A stretch of 64,000 nt of DNA from Prochlorococcus sp. AG-347-L19. Its GTDB lineage: Bacteria; Cyanobacteriota; Cyanobacteriia; PCC-6307; Cyanobiaceae. The notes under the pieces are model-generated. The model saw only the letters and a list, made by a program, of their open reading frames with translations, was not told where the DNA came from and did not search any database. A program made the translations under genes and the position numbers. Below are positions 40,194 to 50,576 of the stretch, in pieces (position 1 is the first letter of the stretch; every line of letters begins with the position of its first letter). The stretch covers positions 1 to 64,000 of the forward strand of contig QCCO01000001.1 in the NCBI GenBank assembly GCA_003278895.1. Reading direction: 5' to 3'.

Positions 40194-41618
40194 CTATAAA
40201 TTAATATTTTTACCAGCAATATGTTCTTTTAGTAAATTTAAATCTATTTCACCAATTGATGCTGTATTTTCCATAAAAATATAAATTTTGTTTTTCAAAA
40301 GCATCATATCTCTAATCCTCTCTCCTATAAAAATAGACTCTATACTTTCAAGTTGTTTTTTATTATTCAATAAAATTAAATAAAGCGATTTTGCTTTTAA
40401 TGAAGAGATTAGACATTCAAAATTATTTTTTTGTAAACAAATTATTTCTGAAATTCCCACACTAGGGTCAAAAAAATGAATTGGTTCTACGAAACCATTA
40501 TCTTTATGAGATTTTAATAAGGGAAATTTTGAATATAGTTCAATATTCTTGATTGAATTCCTATCCCCATAATGTTCTCCATATGAAGCAATTGGCCAGC
40601 CATAGTTATTATTTTTACTTCCTAATTCAAACATATTGAATTCATCACCCCCTTGAGGTCCATGCTCAGTAAAAAAAATTGTTTGTTTTCTATTATTAAA
40701 AAATAAACCTTGAGCATTTCTATGACCATAAGTTATTAATTTGCTTGAGCCATTTTCAGTATTAATTTTTAAAATTTTACCGAAAATGCTTTTTAAGTCT
40801 TGAGCCTTTTCTCTTGCTCTAAAGTCACCAACAGTAAGAAAAAGATTATTTTTATTATACTTAACCATTCTGCCACCAGATTGCCTTGCATTAAAAAGAT
40901 GTAGTGGCTTATCAAAACTTGAATAGCATTCTGCAGGCGCAAATAATTTCTTGAATTCTAAGAATTTATAGTTCATCTCTGATTCTAATACTGAAATATT
41001 CCAACAATCTTTTTTTACTTCATTCGTAAAAGAAACAAAAATTTTATTATTTACTATTAATAAGTCTTTAAATGAGAACCAATTCCCTTTCTTAAATTGC
41101 TCTGCATTTAAATAATTATTTAAGTTATTTTTTATCTGTATAAATTTTAAATTATTACCATCTTTAATATTTGCTAAACTTGTTATCCCTCTAGAACTAA
41201 GTAAAAAAATATTTTCTTTATATTTATCTAGGAAAGCACTTCCTGGAAAGTTTTCATGAATCCCAGAAGAGATCAGGTTATTTTGTTGAGAATAAATTTT
41301 GAAAAAATCTTTATTATCGCTATCTTTTGAATTAAATACTATAGGAATTAAACTTTTTTTTGCATCTATTTCAATTTTTGAAATGTAATCCTTTATATTA
41401 TCTAATTCTTTTCTAAGATCTAATTTTTCTTTAGAAATTTGTTTCTGATATCTATATGGAAATAAATATTGTTTTATCATATTTTGTTGTTCTTGATTAA
41501 GTAAATAATTTTTTAGAAAAACAAATCTATATTTGAAATTACTATAAATAAAATAAAATAAAATAAAGAAAATAGTAATCGGAATTAATTTCTTAAAATT
41601 CAAAAACTTTAAAAACAA
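40194..41618 (-). CDS. Membrane-anchored PQQ-dependent sugar dehydrogenase-like beta-propeller
   Basis: N-terminal TM anchor; TYGHRNAQGLFF, TEHGPQGGDEFNMFELGSKNNNYGWP motif. Confidence 0.78.
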   Translation of the reverse strand: MFLKFLNFKKLIPITIFFILFYFIYSNFKYRFVFLKNYLLNQEQQNMIKQYLFPYRYQKQISKEKLDLRKELDNIKDYISKIEIDAKKSLIPIVFNSKDSDNKDFFKIYSQQNNLISSGIHENFPGSAFLDKYKENIFLLSSRGITSLANIKDGNNLKFIQIKNNLNNYLNAEQFKKGNWFSFKDLLIVNNKIFVSFTNEVKKDCWNISVLESEMNYKFLEFKKLFAPAECYSSFDKPLHLFNARQSGGRMVKYNKNNLFLTVGDFRAREKAQDLKSIFGKILKINTENGSSKLITYGHRNAQGLFFNNRKQTIFFTEHGPQGGDEFNMFELGSKNNNYGWPIASYGEHYGDRNSIKNIELYSKFPLLKSHKDNGFVEPIHFFDPSVGISEIICLQKNNFECLISSLKAKSLYLILLNNKKQLESIESIFIGERIRDMMLLKNKIYIFMENTASIGEIDLNLLKEHIAGKNINL

Positions 41619-41782
41619 TTTAGAAATAAAATAATTTCAAAAATTTTCTCATATATCTATATTTTTTAATAATAATTTAATTGAAATTAACAAAAATTTG
41701 AGTTATTAAAATAACTAAATACATTTTAATTTAATATTTTATTTCCGCACTTAATACATAATTTACATAAACCTTAAAACAA

Positions 41783-42913
41783 TTATTCAGCTTTAAATTT
41801 ATTTAAAAACTTTTTGGCAATTCCCAAATGAATATTAATGCAAGGAACCATATCGATATATCTAAAAAGACCAGTTCTTCCACAAAATGTAATTTTTTTA
41901 TTTTGTTTAGCAAGATTTAAATATTTTTGATAAATTTTCTTCGATTGAAAATTATGAATAGGATAATAATATTCACCAGGATTTTTTTTTATGTCAACCG
42001 GTATTTCATAAGTAAAAGTAAAAGTATTACTTTTAACTTCAGGACAATTAGGTAATAAACTCCATTGTGTTTTTCTTGTATATTTGAATTTATCCGTAAA
42101 ATTAATAACTGGGGCTGATAATTTTCTCAAACTATCTTTTTTTTCTTCAAAAATCAAAGAACGATAAGGTAAAGTTCCAAAGCAAAAATTAAAATAAGAA
42201 TCTATAGGAGTGCATAAAAAAACATGCAAATAATTACTTTCCATTTCTTTTTCAAATTCCTTATTTAGTTCTAAATTAATTTTTTGATGAGAAAGCATAT
42301 TCTTAAATAAAGATGTATAACCTTTATCTGGAAGTGCTTGAAAAGAGTCATTGAAATACCTATCATCATCATTAGTTCTAACTGGTATTCTTGAACCAAT
42401 ACCAATTTCTAATTCCTTTGGATCAACTCCCCACATCTTTTCTGTGTATGGTCTAAAAAAAATATTTGTAAGTTTTTCACCGAAATTAAAAAGAAATAAT
42501 TCATCTGTATTTTTTGGATTTAATTCTTTTACCCTTAATTGATCTAAGAACTTTTTTGTTTCAAATTCATTTTTTAGTTTAATTTGAAAAACATCCTCCA
42601 GAGTTTTTCTATTTATTGGCAAAGGAGTAGTTCTACCATCTTTTAACAAAGCTCTTACTTTATGTTCATAATTTGTCCACTTTGTAAATCTACTAAGAAA
42701 GGTTATGGCTTTTGAATGCTTATCACCGTGCAATAAATGGGGTCCATATTTATGGATCCTTTCATTATTAGTATTAATAAAATCAAATGCATTACCACCG
42801 ATATGATTCCTTTTATCGATAATATCAACTTCAAAACCATTCTCTGCTAAAACTCTAGCTATTGTGGTTCCAGCGAAACCAGCTCCTACAATTAATACTT
42901 TTCTATTTTTCAA
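41783..42913 (-). CDS. glf: UDP-galactopyranose mutase
   Basis: VLIVGAGFAGTTIARVLAENG, DKRNHIGGNAFD, GPHLLH, FFRPYTEKMWG, FCGRTGLFRYIDM. Confidence 0.92.
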   Translation of the reverse strand: MKNRKVLIVGAGFAGTTIARVLAENGFEVDIIDKRNHIGGNAFDFINTNNERIHKYGPHLLHGDKHSKAITFLSRFTKWTNYEHKVRALLKDGRTTPLPINRKTLEDVFQIKLKNEFETKKFLDQLRVKELNPKNTDELFLFNFGEKLTNIFFRPYTEKMWGVDPKELEIGIGSRIPVRTNDDDRYFNDSFQALPDKGYTSLFKNMLSHQKINLELNKEFEKEMESNYLHVFLCTPIDSYFNFCFGTLPYRSLIFEEKKDSLRKLSAPVINFTDKFKYTRKTQWSLLPNCPEVKSNTFTFTYEIPVDIKKNPGEYYYPIHNFQSKKIYQKYLNLAKQNKKITFCGRTGLFRYIDMVPCINIHLGIAKKFLNKFKAE

Positions 42914-43064
42914 AATTTTATATTAAGTCTAAATTAAAATACACTTTTTTTATATATTTAAAAAAAATCAATTAGATATTATTCAAATATAGAAATTTTT
43001 AATTTTATATCAGAAAAAACCTGCTCTAATGATAGTATGAATCTATTTAAACCGCAAAAGAAAT

Positions 43065-43769
43065 TTGTATTTAAGTAAGTTTAAGACATTATTTAGTAAT
43101 CAAAATAATATAGAAGTTTACGATGGAATGAATAGATCTATCTTGGATCATCCTTATGATAAAAATTTTTCTCCAGAAAAAGGTAAATTTAAATTTCTAG
43201 TAAATAGCTTTGGTGGGAATTGCACTTCTACTTTAATTAAATTTTTAAACCCTAAATACAAAGATTTAACAAACCATATGTGGTATCACTTAGAGCTCAA
43301 ACATAAAATTTCACCCCCTAATTATTTCTCGCATAAATATAAAGCAATATACCTTTATGGAGATCCAAGAGATTCATTAACATCTATATATAGAAGAAAT
43401 TTACAAAATGTACACTATCTAAATACCTTTCAAAAAAATAAAAAATTACCATCCTCAATTAAGAATTTCTTGGACAATGGTATTGATCATTTTAAATTTA
43501 CGGAACATCATTTAAATTGGACTAATAAGAAATTTAAAAAAAATAATTTTGAAATTTTAGTCATTGATTCAAGAAAAATTTGGACTCATAAAAGCCAAAT
43601 TTTGGATTTCCTTGAATTACCAAAACAAAAACTTATTGACTTTCCTAAGTACAAAACAAGAGAATCAACTTACAAAGAATTAAGTTATACCTATAGGCAA
43701 AAAATTAATATAATGTTTGAGAGTTTATTAAAGCTTATAAACGAAAGACCATTTTTCGAAATAATTTAA
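43065..43769 (+). CDS. Sulfotransferase-like P-loop protein (TTG start)
   Basis: FLVNSFGGNCTSTLIKFL N-terminal loop, AIYLYGDPRDSLTSIYRRN. Confidence 0.5.
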   Translation: MYLSKFKTLFSNQNNIEVYDGMNRSILDHPYDKNFSPEKGKFKFLVNSFGGNCTSTLIKFLNPKYKDLTNHMWYHLELKHKISPPNYFSHKYKAIYLYGDPRDSLTSIYRRNLQNVHYLNTFQKNKKLPSSIKNFLDNGIDHFKFTEHHLNWTNKKFKKNNFEILVIDSRKIWTHKSQILDFLELPKQKLIDFPKYKTRESTYKELSYTYRQKINIMFESLLKLINERPFFEII

Positions 43770-43770
43770 G

Positions 43771-44463
43771 ATGAGTAAAGGAATAACTTATGTTGCATGG
43801 GGTAAATGTATTGCTGAGGCTGAAAGATCTGCATCTAGTGCAAAAAAATTTGGATACAAGTCATGTCTCATTACAAAAGAATTAATAAATTCCAACTGCT
43901 TTGACACAATAATCAAAGTAAAAAAAGAACTTTCACAAAATTTCAATATTCTCGATACTTATAATCTTTCACCTTGGGATCAAACTTTATGGCTTGATGC
44001 TGATACACTCGTACTAGGTAATTTAGATTACGCTTTCGAAAAGGCTAGGGATTTTGGGATATCTTTAGTTATAGCTCCTCATTCTTTTTTAGGTGGAAGG
44101 AATCTAAAAGATATCAATCCAGAAACTCCAGAATACAATTGTGGTGCAATGTGGATAGATCGAAATCATCCTACAATGATTGGTTTTAGAGAAAAATGGA
44201 AAAAAATAGTTGATAATTATAATGGCCGTGGATGGTGGTCAGATCAAAGTAGTATTTCTTATACTATCCATAAATTAAAAATAAATCCCTTCGTATTGCC
44301 TTTAAATTGGAATTTCAGAGCCTTTATGAACAACGAATTTACTAATGGAGAATTCCACTCAAATAATGGTTTCGGTCCTATTAAAATTTGGCACTCTAGA
44401 ACAAAAGTACCTAAAGATTTTAAATATGATGAATATAAATTCTGGAAATTAGATAATGATTAA
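43771..44463 (+). CDS. Glycosyltransferase (GT-A, GT8-like/DUF-type)
   Basis: LWLDADTLVLGNLD DxD motif; NCGAMWIDRNHP; GWWSDQSSIS. Confidence 0.7.
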   Translation: MSKGITYVAWGKCIAEAERSASSAKKFGYKSCLITKELINSNCFDTIIKVKKELSQNFNILDTYNLSPWDQTLWLDADTLVLGNLDYAFEKARDFGISLVIAPHSFLGGRNLKDINPETPEYNCGAMWIDRNHPTMIGFREKWKKIVDNYNGRGWWSDQSSISYTIHKLKINPFVLPLNWNFRAFMNNEFTNGEFHSNNGFGPIKIWHSRTKVPKDFKYDEYKFWKLDND

Positions 44464-44495
44464 ATATTAATTATCTTTTTAAAATAAAAAATTTT

Positions 44496-45959
44496 TTATT
44501 TTTCGCTAAAAGTTTTTCTGAAAATAAACTGATATTCACCCAATGATTTCTTATCAATCGCAAAAAATACCATAAAGAAAGTAAAAAAGTTTATTAGCAA
44601 TGAAAATAAGAAATCTAACTTTGTATTTAATATAAAAAATTTATTAAAACCAGTTGTAATTATTATTGAGGCTATTGAGGAATATATTAAAGGTGCAAAA
44701 TTACAAATTTGTCTATAAAAAGATATTTTTTCAAATTTAGAAACCATAATAAGAGATAAACTAGAAATTATTAATTCTATAAAAATAAAAGATATAACAA
44801 TATTTGAGATACTTATTTTTGAAAAAATAAAAATATAAAGTGAAAACATTATAATTCTAATTATTGGAAAGATAATTTTAATATTTAATCTATTTTTTAC
44901 TATCAAATATGGATAAAAAACATACCTTATTGTGATAAATAAACTTCCTATTGATAATAAAAAAATAATTCTTGAAGCATCTTTCCAGTCTTGACCCAAT
45001 AAGTTACTAATAACTATTTGATTTGAAGATATAAGGTAACAAAAAATTGGTAATGCAAAAGATGATATTAAATATCTTATTTTTAAAAATATATGTGATA
45101 CTTTTGAATTATTATTTCTTTTTGCCTCTGAGAGTAAAGGCAAAGTTACATTTCTATTTAAGGATTTAAAAAATGAGTGGACTGTATTTACTATTTTATG
45201 GGACATTGCTAATATTCCTAAATCAGATGGACTTAGGACTAAGGATGAAATTATTTTTATATATTCATCATTAAAATACTCTAAGATACCGCCTAAAGTT
45301 ATTGGAAAAATAAAAGAATATATTTTTTTAACGTAATCGAAATTAAAACAAAATCTAAAATTTAACCTATAAAATAAAATAAAAAATAAAAATTTTATTA
45401 TCGAACGCATAATCAAATAATTTACTAAACCCCAGGTTTTAAAATCATTTAAAAATAAAAAAAATGAAAAAGAAAAAGAAAAAATATCAGCTAATATTGA
45501 AAAAATTGATATAAATTTATTCTCGAAATTTCTTTGTTTAGTAGAATTTAATAATGAAGATACTGATTCGGTTAATATTAAAAAAGAAAGGATTCTTAAA
45601 ATCAATACTTGTTGTGTTGTCCAATTAGCTTGTAAAAAATTAACGATAAATATATTTAATATAGTAATCAAAAAAATTGCATTTAAAATGTTTAATAAAA
45701 AACAAGTTGATAATATATCATCTTCTAATTTATCGATCCTAATCACTAATGCTGGTATAGCAGCCTCAGCTATCCTTACAAAAAAATGAACAATTATGCT
45801 TATCAAAGCAAATTTTCCAAATTCACTTGAGGTTATATAGTTTGATGAAATTAAAGTAATAAATCCTGCGAAAAATGTATTAGAAAATTTATTAGTAATC
45901 CCCCAAAATCCAGACTCTATAGAACTACTTCTTAATTTAATATTTTTATTATTAATCAC
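44496..45959 (-). CDS. Oligosaccharide flippase (Wzx-like, MOP superfamily)
   Basis: About 12 TM segments; SGFWGITNKFSNTFFAGFITLISSNYITSSEFGKFALISI. Confidence 0.82.
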   Translation of the reverse strand: MINNKNIKLRSSSIESGFWGITNKFSNTFFAGFITLISSNYITSSEFGKFALISIIVHFFVRIAEAAIPALVIRIDKLEDDILSTCFLLNILNAIFLITILNIFIVNFLQANWTTQQVLILRILSFLILTESVSSLLNSTKQRNFENKFISIFSILADIFSFSFSFFLFLNDFKTWGLVNYLIMRSIIKFLFFILFYRLNFRFCFNFDYVKKIYSFIFPITLGGILEYFNDEYIKIISSLVLSPSDLGILAMSHKIVNTVHSFFKSLNRNVTLPLLSEAKRNNNSKVSHIFLKIRYLISSFALPIFCYLISSNQIVISNLLGQDWKDASRIIFLLSIGSLFITIRYVFYPYLIVKNRLNIKIIFPIIRIIMFSLYIFIFSKISISNIVISFIFIELIISSLSLIMVSKFEKISFYRQICNFAPLIYSSIASIIITTGFNKFFILNTKLDFLFSLLINFFTFFMVFFAIDKKSLGEYQFIFRKTFSEK

Positions 45960-46123
45960 TATAAATTAATTAAAAAGTATTTATGAAAACTATAAGTAAA
46001 TACAAAAGCATTTAATTAAATTGATAATAAAAAAGTTCATATCTTTATAAAAAATATTTACTCTTAGATAAGCCATAAGCAAAATTGTTGCAAAAAATTC
46101 AAATAAAAAGAATTGATAAATGA

Positions 46124-46852
46124 TTAATTTAACTTTTTATAACCAAAACATTCAAAATCTTGGTGGTAAATCTTGTTTATTATTTTAAGACTATCATTGT
46201 CTAAAATATCAGCCGAAATATAATTTTTAATTTTATTAGAACTTTGAATACTTATTGATAAACATTTCTTTTTTATTTTTCCTTCAAAAAACTTATATAA
46301 TTCATCAAGCCTATTTTCATAATTAATAATTTTGATTTTTTTGTCTAATTTATTATTGATTAACAAAAATTGATATGCAGGAAGCAAGATTTTCTTATTA
46401 CTAAGAAATTTCCAATTAACATTATCATATTTTACTTCTTCGATACATTTGACAAAATCATTTATAGACATTGATTGATGAATTTCTTTAGTTATCAGAT
46501 TATAAAAGTAGATTGAAATTAATCTCTCATAAGGATTTCTTACTATTGTGAACTTATTTATTTTATCCCAAGTTTTTTCACCAAGAAGTTCTTTGGCTTG
46601 CTGAGCTGTTAAATGATCTTGATAAGGAGAATAGGTTGAATATTCTTTTTCAAAAGTATCTTTTTTACCATAAGGGAATCCAAATGATTTATTCATAGAC
46701 ACTCTTACAGATGTAGAGGATGTTCTTGGTATATCTACAAACCAATACCCAATTTTTTTTATTTTTCTGTTAGCTAAAAAAATATCAAATTCTTTTTTAA
46801 TGTAATTTTTAAATTTACCAAAAGTTTTAGCAGTAAAAATCCTATTATACAT
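46124..46852 (-). CDS. Sulfotransferase family protein (Sulfotransfer_2-like)
   Basis: WFVDIPRTSSTSVRVSM (5'-PSB-like), FTIVRNPYERLISIYFY (3'-PB-like). Confidence 0.75.
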   Translation of the reverse strand: MYNRIFTAKTFGKFKNYIKKEFDIFLANRKIKKIGYWFVDIPRTSSTSVRVSMNKSFGFPYGKKDTFEKEYSTYSPYQDHLTAQQAKELLGEKTWDKINKFTIVRNPYERLISIYFYNLITKEIHQSMSINDFVKCIEEVKYDNVNWKFLSNKKILLPAYQFLLINNKLDKKIKIINYENRLDELYKFFEGKIKKKCLSISIQSSNKIKNYISADILDNDSLKIINKIYHQDFECFGYKKLN

Positions 46853-46970
46853 TTTCTAATAGATCAAAAAAAAGATTAAATAATATTTACCAAGATATTA
46901 AATTTATTTTTATTCAAAATTCAAATCAATTATAGTACAAATTCAAGAATTAATAATAATTATTTTCAAA

Positions 46971-47588
46971 TTAAACTTTTCTCCAAACAGCTAAAAGTCT
47001 CCCTTGAATAACAACTTCATCCAAATTTAATTGAATGGGCTCATAAGATGGATTAGCTGCTTCTAAAAAAATTTTTCCCTCTCTCTTAAAAAAATATTTT
47101 AATGTTGTACCTAATCCGGGCACAAGTGCACTAACGATTGTTCCATTTCGTACAGAATCCTTTTCTTTAACAGGCTCCATTAAAACCATATCGCCATGAG
47201 CTATACAAGCATCTATCATTGAATCCCCATTAACTGTTAAAGCAAAAACGTCTTTTTTCTGAAAAACATCCGAAATATCAAAATTTTCTTGAACATCATT
47301 GTACGTCTCAATCAATCCGCCAGCTGCAACAGATCCCAAAATAGGAATTCCTTCAATAATTTCATCAACAATTTGCATTGTTCTTGCTTTCCCCTCTTGC
47401 CATGAAATGTAGCCCTTTTCTTGTAGGTGCTTTAATCTACTTTGTATAGGGGCAGGAGATTTTAAACCCATTGCTTGCATCATCTGCCTAATTGATGGAC
47501 TATGCTGAAAGTTTTTCATATAATCTTTAATCCACTCATAAAGCTCATTTTGAGCATTAGTTAATTTGTCTTCAGCAGATTTTGACAT
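46971..47588 (-). CDS. lexA: LexA repressor
   Basis: HTH SIRQMMQAMGLKSPAPIQSRLKHLQEKGYI; AG cleavage site SVAAGGLIE; GDSMIDACI Ser; GTTLKYF Lys. Confidence 0.93.
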   Translation of the reverse strand: MSKSAEDKLTNAQNELYEWIKDYMKNFQHSPSIRQMMQAMGLKSPAPIQSRLKHLQEKGYISWQEGKARTMQIVDEIIEGIPILGSVAAGGLIETYNDVQENFDISDVFQKKDVFALTVNGDSMIDACIAHGDMVLMEPVKEKDSVRNGTIVSALVPGLGTTLKYFFKREGKIFLEAANPSYEPIQLNLDEVVIQGRLLAVWRKV

Positions 47589-47618
47589 AGAACATTTGTA
47601 CCTTAATACATTTGTACC
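47589..47618 (-). promoter_or_regulatory. Tandem LexA-box-like sites upstream of lexA
   Basis: Minus strand reads GGTACAAATGTATTAAGGTACAAATGTTCT immediately before ATG; proximal copy GGTACAAATGTTCT fits RGTACNNNDGTWCB fully, distal copy has one mismatch. Confidence 0.7.
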
Positions 47619-47643
47619 TCTTTAAGGTGACTATCGCAAGTTT

Positions 47644-48570
47644 TTAAGTAAGCAAGCATGCCAAAAGGGCTTGTTGAACATGCATTCTATTTTCTGCTTG
47701 CTCAAAAATTCTACTATTTTTACTTTCAATTACTTCATCAGTTATCTCTTTAGACCTATATGCAGGAAGGCAATGGAGAACAATCGCATCTTTATGAGCC
47801 TTGTTTAATAAATCACTATCAATGGTAAAACCATCAAAATGTTTGTCCTTTTCTTCTTTCTTACCCTCCTCACCCATAGATGACCAAACATCGGTATAAA
47901 GAACATTTGCCCCTGAAGCCGCAGACATTGGATCATTAGTGATTTTTAATAAATTCTTATTCTTATATATATCTCGCGCTTTGTTAATTATGGAGGCGTT
48001 TGGTTCATATCCTTTTGGACATGAAATTCTTACTTCAACTCCTAATAAAGCCCCACAAGCTATTAAGGAATTAGCAACATTATTACCATCACCTATATAC
48101 GTTAAAACAACATTTTCAAAATCATTGAATTCTTCTTTAATCGTCAAGAAATCTGCTAATGCTTGGCATGGATGTTCTAAATCAGTTAGACCATTGATAA
48201 TTGGCTTAGTAGACCACTTAGCATATTCTTCTAAGTCAGACTGATTAAAGGTTCTTATTGCAATCACATCACAATATCTGCTTAAGACTCTTGCTGTATC
48301 TTTAATTGGTTCACCTCTACCAATTTGAGAAGTCTTTGGATTAAGATCAACCGTGGTCCCTCCTAGTCTAGACATTGCAACTTGAAAACTTACCCTTGTA
48401 CGTGTCGATGCTTTATCAAAAATCAAGCCTAAAGCTTTATTTTTGAGTTCAATATTTAAAAAATTTTTTTTAAAGTTTTTTGAAAGTTCTAATATATGTT
48501 TTACTTCCTTTTTTGAAAGATCAAAGCTTGATAAAAAATTTTTGTTTTCAAGCTTTATAGGTTTTAACAT
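47644..48570 (-). CDS. argF: Ornithine carbamoyltransferase
   Basis: FDKASTRTRVSFQVAM, DLEHPCQALADFLTI, HCLPAYR. Confidence 0.95.
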   Translation of the reverse strand: MLKPIKLENKNFLSSFDLSKKEVKHILELSKNFKKNFLNIELKNKALGLIFDKASTRTRVSFQVAMSRLGGTTVDLNPKTSQIGRGEPIKDTARVLSRYCDVIAIRTFNQSDLEEYAKWSTKPIINGLTDLEHPCQALADFLTIKEEFNDFENVVLTYIGDGNNVANSLIACGALLGVEVRISCPKGYEPNASIINKARDIYKNKNLLKITNDPMSAASGANVLYTDVWSSMGEEGKKEEKDKHFDGFTIDSDLLNKAHKDAIVLHCLPAYRSKEITDEVIESKNSRIFEQAENRMHVQQALLACLLT

Positions 48571-48596
48571 AAACTAATTTCAATAATTCTTATATC

Positions 48597-50462
48597 CTAC
48601 ATTGCTGGCATTTTAGATTCTTCTAAGAGAGTTTTGAGATCTTCTCCCTCAATTACTTCTTCCTTAAGAATTTTTTGAGAAATTGATTCAAGAAGTGGTA
48701 GGTTATTTCTCAAAATATTTAGTGCAGTTTCATGGGCATCATCAACCAAATCTCTTACTTCTTTATCTATTGCTTGAGCAGTAGCATCACTAACAGATCT
48801 TCTAGGATTATTTCCATTCCCCAAAAACTGACCTCCACCTTGTTTGTCATAAGCTAGGGGTCCAAGGATATCGCTCATTCCAAATGTACCAACCATTTGT
48901 TCTGCTATATCAGTTGCCCTTTGCAAATCATTTGAAGCTCCTGTAGTGATCTTTCCAAAAACAACCTCTTCTGCAGATCTTCCTCCAAGAAGTGTAGCTA
49001 TTTGTCCTTTCAGTTCTTCTTTGGAATTCAAGAATCTCTCTTCTGTTGGTAATTGAAGGGTATAACCAAGTGCACTCATACCCCTTGGAACAATCGAAAT
49101 CTTTGCAACTTTAGAGCCACCCGGCATAAGATGGCCAACTATTGCATGTCCAACCTCGTGGTACGCAACAACTTTCTTTTCATCATCTTGCAAAACGCGA
49201 CTCTTCTTTTCCAATCCAGCTACAACTCTCTCTATAGCTTCGCTTAAATCTTGTTGTTCTACACTTTTTCTTTTTGCTCTGGCTGCAAGTAAAGCAGCTT
49301 CATTAACCATGTTAGCTAAATCAGCTCCTGCGAATCCACTAGTAGCTTGAGCAATTGAATCTAAATCTATTGAATCTGCAAGTTTAACTTTTTTGGTGTA
49401 AATCTCCAATATCGTTTTTCTACCGGATAAATCTGGCCTATCAACCAGAACCTGTCTATCAAATCTTCCGGGTCTTAGAAGTGCGGCGTCAAGCACTTCG
49501 GGCTGGTTCGTAGCAGCAAGTACTATAACTGGCTTATCAGCCGAGGCAAATCCATCCATTTCAGTAAGAAGCTGATTTAGGGTTTGTTCTCTCTCATCAT
49601 TACCTCCAACAACTCCCATTGAGCCAGAACGACTTTTACCAATAGCGTCTAATTCATCAATAAAGATAATACAAGGAGCTTTTTTCTTGGCTTGCTCAAA
49701 TAAGTCTCTTACTCTAGCAGCACCAGCACCCACAAAAAGTTCAACAAATTCAGACCCTGAAATAATGAAAAAAGGAACTTCTGCTTCACCAGCAACAGCT
49801 TTGGAAAGAAGTGTTTTTCCCGTTCCAGGAGGTCCGACTAGAAGGACACCTTTCGGTATTCTTGCTCCAATATCTGTATATCTCTCGGGTTTTTTTAAGA
49901 AATCGACTATTTCTGTTAATTCGTCTTTTGCTTCATCTACACCAGCCACGTCAGCAAATGTCACTTTTGATTCATCATCTGGGACATAAACTTTTGCTTT
50001 ACTTTTTGTGAAGCTTAATGCCCCTTGGGCTCCGCCTCCACCCATGCTTCTTCTCGCAAAAAATTGTAATACGAGAATAAAAATAAGTGGGGGAACAACC
50101 CAACTCAAGATGGTTGAGAAGAAATTAGGTTTCTTTGGTGGTGCAGCAGCAAATTCTACACCCTTACTTTCCAATCTTTGAGGTAAATCCATATCAAAAA
50201 TTGGCGTTGTAGCTAATACAGATGGAGCGCCCTCTTCAGCTCCATTTAATTCATATCTAATTTGCTCCTGAGTGATATAGGCGCGCTTAACTTCACCGTC
50301 ATTAACCTGATCAATAAATAAAGAATAAGGAACCCTAGGGATTTGCATATTTTGATTAGGAAAAAGACTACTAAACAGAAGTAATGCTCCAACTCCTATT
50401 AAAATAATATTTACAATTCCAAAACGTCTATTAGGTTGATTATCGTCTTGTCTTATTGGCAT
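48597..50462 (-). CDS. ftsH: ATP-dependent zinc metalloprotease FtsH
   Basis: [32 protein letters not shown] region [19 protein letters not shown]. Confidence 0.96.
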   Translation of the reverse strand: MPIRQDDNQPNRRFGIVNIILIGVGALLLFSSLFPNQNMQIPRVPYSLFIDQVNDGEVKRAYITQEQIRYELNGAEEGAPSVLATTPIFDMDLPQRLESKGVEFAAAPPKKPNFFSTILSWVVPPLIFILVLQFFARRSMGGGGAQGALSFTKSKAKVYVPDDESKVTFADVAGVDEAKDELTEIVDFLKKPERYTDIGARIPKGVLLVGPPGTGKTLLSKAVAGEAEVPFFIISGSEFVELFVGAGAARVRDLFEQAKKKAPCIIFIDELDAIGKSRSGSMGVVGGNDEREQTLNQLLTEMDGFASADKPVIVLAATNQPEVLDAALLRPGRFDRQVLVDRPDLSGRKTILEIYTKKVKLADSIDLDSIAQATSGFAGADLANMVNEAALLAARAKRKSVEQQDLSEAIERVVAGLEKKSRVLQDDEKKVVAYHEVGHAIVGHLMPGGSKVAKISIVPRGMSALGYTLQLPTEERFLNSKEELKGQIATLLGGRSAEEVVFGKITTGASNDLQRATDIAEQMVGTFGMSDILGPLAYDKQGGGQFLGNGNNPRRSVSDATAQAIDKEVRDLVDDAHETALNILRNNLPLLESISQKILKEEVIEGEDLKTLLEESKMPAM

Positions 50463-50576
50463 AGTTGTTATATATTTTGAACTTATTATAAACTAAACCA
50501 TTAGTTTCCGTACCTGTATTATTTTTTTTGGGTAAGAACCGTACGGTACTTTGACTCCTAGAATTTAGTATAAAAA

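Noticed and set aside
47939-48244. 101-aa plus ORF antisense to argF
   Set aside because: Shadow ORF over a strongly supported CDS.
49687-50011. Two plus ORFs (100 and 66 aa) antisense to ftsH
   Set aside because: Shadow ORFs opposite the Walker A region of ftsH.
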